Below, piece by piece: positions 63,445 to 64,000 of a DNA stretch of 64,000 bases; within the stretch, counting starts at the first letter, position 1; every line of letters starts with the position of its first letter. Position numbers and translations under genes: made by a program. The notes beneath the pieces were generated by a model. The model was not told the DNA's origin, made no database searches, and saw only the letters and a list, made by a program, of their open reading frames with translations. Source of the DNA: an uncultured Catenibacillus sp. (lineage in GTDB: Bacteria; Bacillota; Clostridia; Lachnospirales; Lachnospiraceae); NCBI GenBank assembly GCA_934339005.1, contig CAKRHR010000007.1, positions 28,178 through 92,177 on the forward strand. The letters run 5' to 3'.

Positions 63445-63483
63445 TAATGTATACATTATATACTCTATACATCATTCATGCAA
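63445..63483 (-). promoter_or_regulatory. Promoter with a palindromic operator between the Xre and membrane genes
   Basis: On the minus strand TTGCAT (63483-63478) and TATAAT (63460-63455) are 17 bp apart. TAATGTATACATTA (63445-63458) is a perfect palindrome overlapping the -10. A second half site ATGTATA lies nearby. It is a good candidate operator for the divergent Xre protein. Confidence 0.65.
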
Positions 63484-63532
63484 GCATCAGATTTTAGATA
63501 TAATTCTAGTACTTAAGGAGGGCATTTTAAAG

Positions 63533-63748
63533 ATGGTACGATTAAGAGTATTAGATATATTAAAAGAGCAGAATCATACAAAATACTGGTTATATAATCA
63601 AATGGACTTAAGCTATCAAAATTTTAACCGCATGGTGACTAACCAGACATCCGCTATCCGGTTTGAAAATATCAACGTGCTGTGTAAAATTTTAAACTGT
63701 TCCCCCGGTGATTTATTTGAAATAACAGATGATGATATTGAAGATTAA
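63533..63748 (+). CDS. Xre/Cro-family HTH regulator
   Basis: A 71-residue protein that is essentially one Cro/CI-type helix-turn-helix domain: TKYWLYNQMDLSYQNFNRMV followed by FENINVLCKILNCSPGDLFE. It has a good ribosome site (AAGGAGGG ten bases from the ATG) and a terminator. It probably represses itself and the divergent membrane-protein gene through the palindrome at 63445-63458. Confidence 0.9.
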   Translation: MVRLRVLDILKEQNHTKYWLYNQMDLSYQNFNRMVTNQTSAIRFENINVLCKILNCSPGDLFEITDDDIED

Positions 63749-63755
63749 AAAAATT

Positions 63756-63788
63756 ATGCTCAGGAAGATTTATCCTCCTGAGCATTTT
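63756..63788 (+). terminator. Terminator of the Xre gene
   Basis: ATGCTCAGGA pairs with TCCTGAGCAT around a 10-nt loop, followed by TTTT on the plus strand and A-rich on the other side, so it may serve both directions. Confidence 0.85.
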
Positions 63789-63878
63789 CCACTTTTTTCA
63801 ATATTATTTTTTATCGCAATCCAAAATCTAATTTTTTCATTCATAAACTCATCTACAAACTTGAATTTGGTGTGTGCT

Positions 63879-64000
63879 TTATAAATTTTTTCCAATCCAC
63901 TCAAGTTCGTTCATGGAATCCTTATTTTTTTCAAGTTCATCTCTGGCTGTTGCATAATATGATTTTTTGAAAAGCATATCCCATGAAAGATATTTTGCCA
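63879..64000 (-). CDS. C-terminal end of a protein running off the right edge
   Basis: About 40 codons end in TAA at 63881-63879. The visible part reads KYLSWDMLFKKSYYATARDE, then KDSMNELEWIGKNL. The family was not recognised; an accessory or phage-derived gene is possible from context. Confidence 0.45.
   Translation of the reverse strand, partial: AKYLSWDMLFKKSYYATARDELEKNKDSMNELEWIGKNL

Noticed and set aside
1..64000. tRNA, rRNA, CRISPR arrays and known riboswitches
   Set aside because: None of the expected conserved sequences or repeat-spacer patterns were seen on reading both strands.

Overview
The window looks like the chromosome of a low-GC, spore-forming gut Clostridium relative, most likely a member of the Lachnospiraceae. 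The support is spoIVA at the left edge, a Firmicute gene order (rplS, rbgA, lepB, rnhB, yraN, pgeF, DUF512, der, plsY, gpsA, spoIVA), a FeoA-FeoB fusion, an LplA-type sugar-binding lipoprotein and an AraC-GH39 regulator. No tRNA, rRNA or CRISPR array was seen.

Layout. (1) 1-9725, minus strand: a housekeeping block for translation, ribosome assembly, phospholipid synthesis and sporulation. (2) 9780-22655: a MalT-like LuxR regulator with a large cell-wall surface protein. Divergent from it is a heterodimeric ABC exporter preceded by a 34-residue leader peptide and two terminator hairpins, resembling Bacillus bmrB-bmrCD attenuation. An apparently unannotated minus-strand transcription unit follows, then a MATE pump with its MarR regulator. 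(3) 22826-30142: a sugar-catabolic operon with a C-glycoside deglycosidase (CGD) beta-like subunit, an LVIVD protein, a CGD alpha-like TIM barrel and a solute-binding lipoprotein, with an AraC-GH39 regulator upstream. (4) 30184-35970: a mosaic island with a zeta-like toxin-antitoxin pair, probable Rhs immunity genes (one broken), an Rhs protein fused to the remains of an ICE coupling protein, and a 210-bp IS21-derived remnant abutting the terminator of the L25 gene. (5) 36108-46475: L25, a second CGD pair, ftsH-DUF308, a HAD hydrolase, a structured intergenic element, another sugar isomerase with RpiR and AraC regulators, and a third CGD pair. (6) 46614-57500: TrpB2, FeoAB, two large hybrid signalling kinases and a YfcE-like phosphodiesterase. 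(7) 57814-64000: accessory DNA with a truncated serine recombinase, a Phd-RelE pair, a RecT/YqaJ/DUF3848-like/DUF932 module, a lipoprotein, a membrane protein and an Xre regulator.

The main theme is three separate alpha/beta CGD-like pairs within about 23 kb, each close to a sugar-type or AraC regulator. This suggests local expansion of C-glycoside (plant flavone or anthraquinone glycoside) catabolism. The oxidoreductase that normally oxidises the sugar at C3 before cleavage is not in the window. The assignments come from reading sequence by eye; no database search was run.
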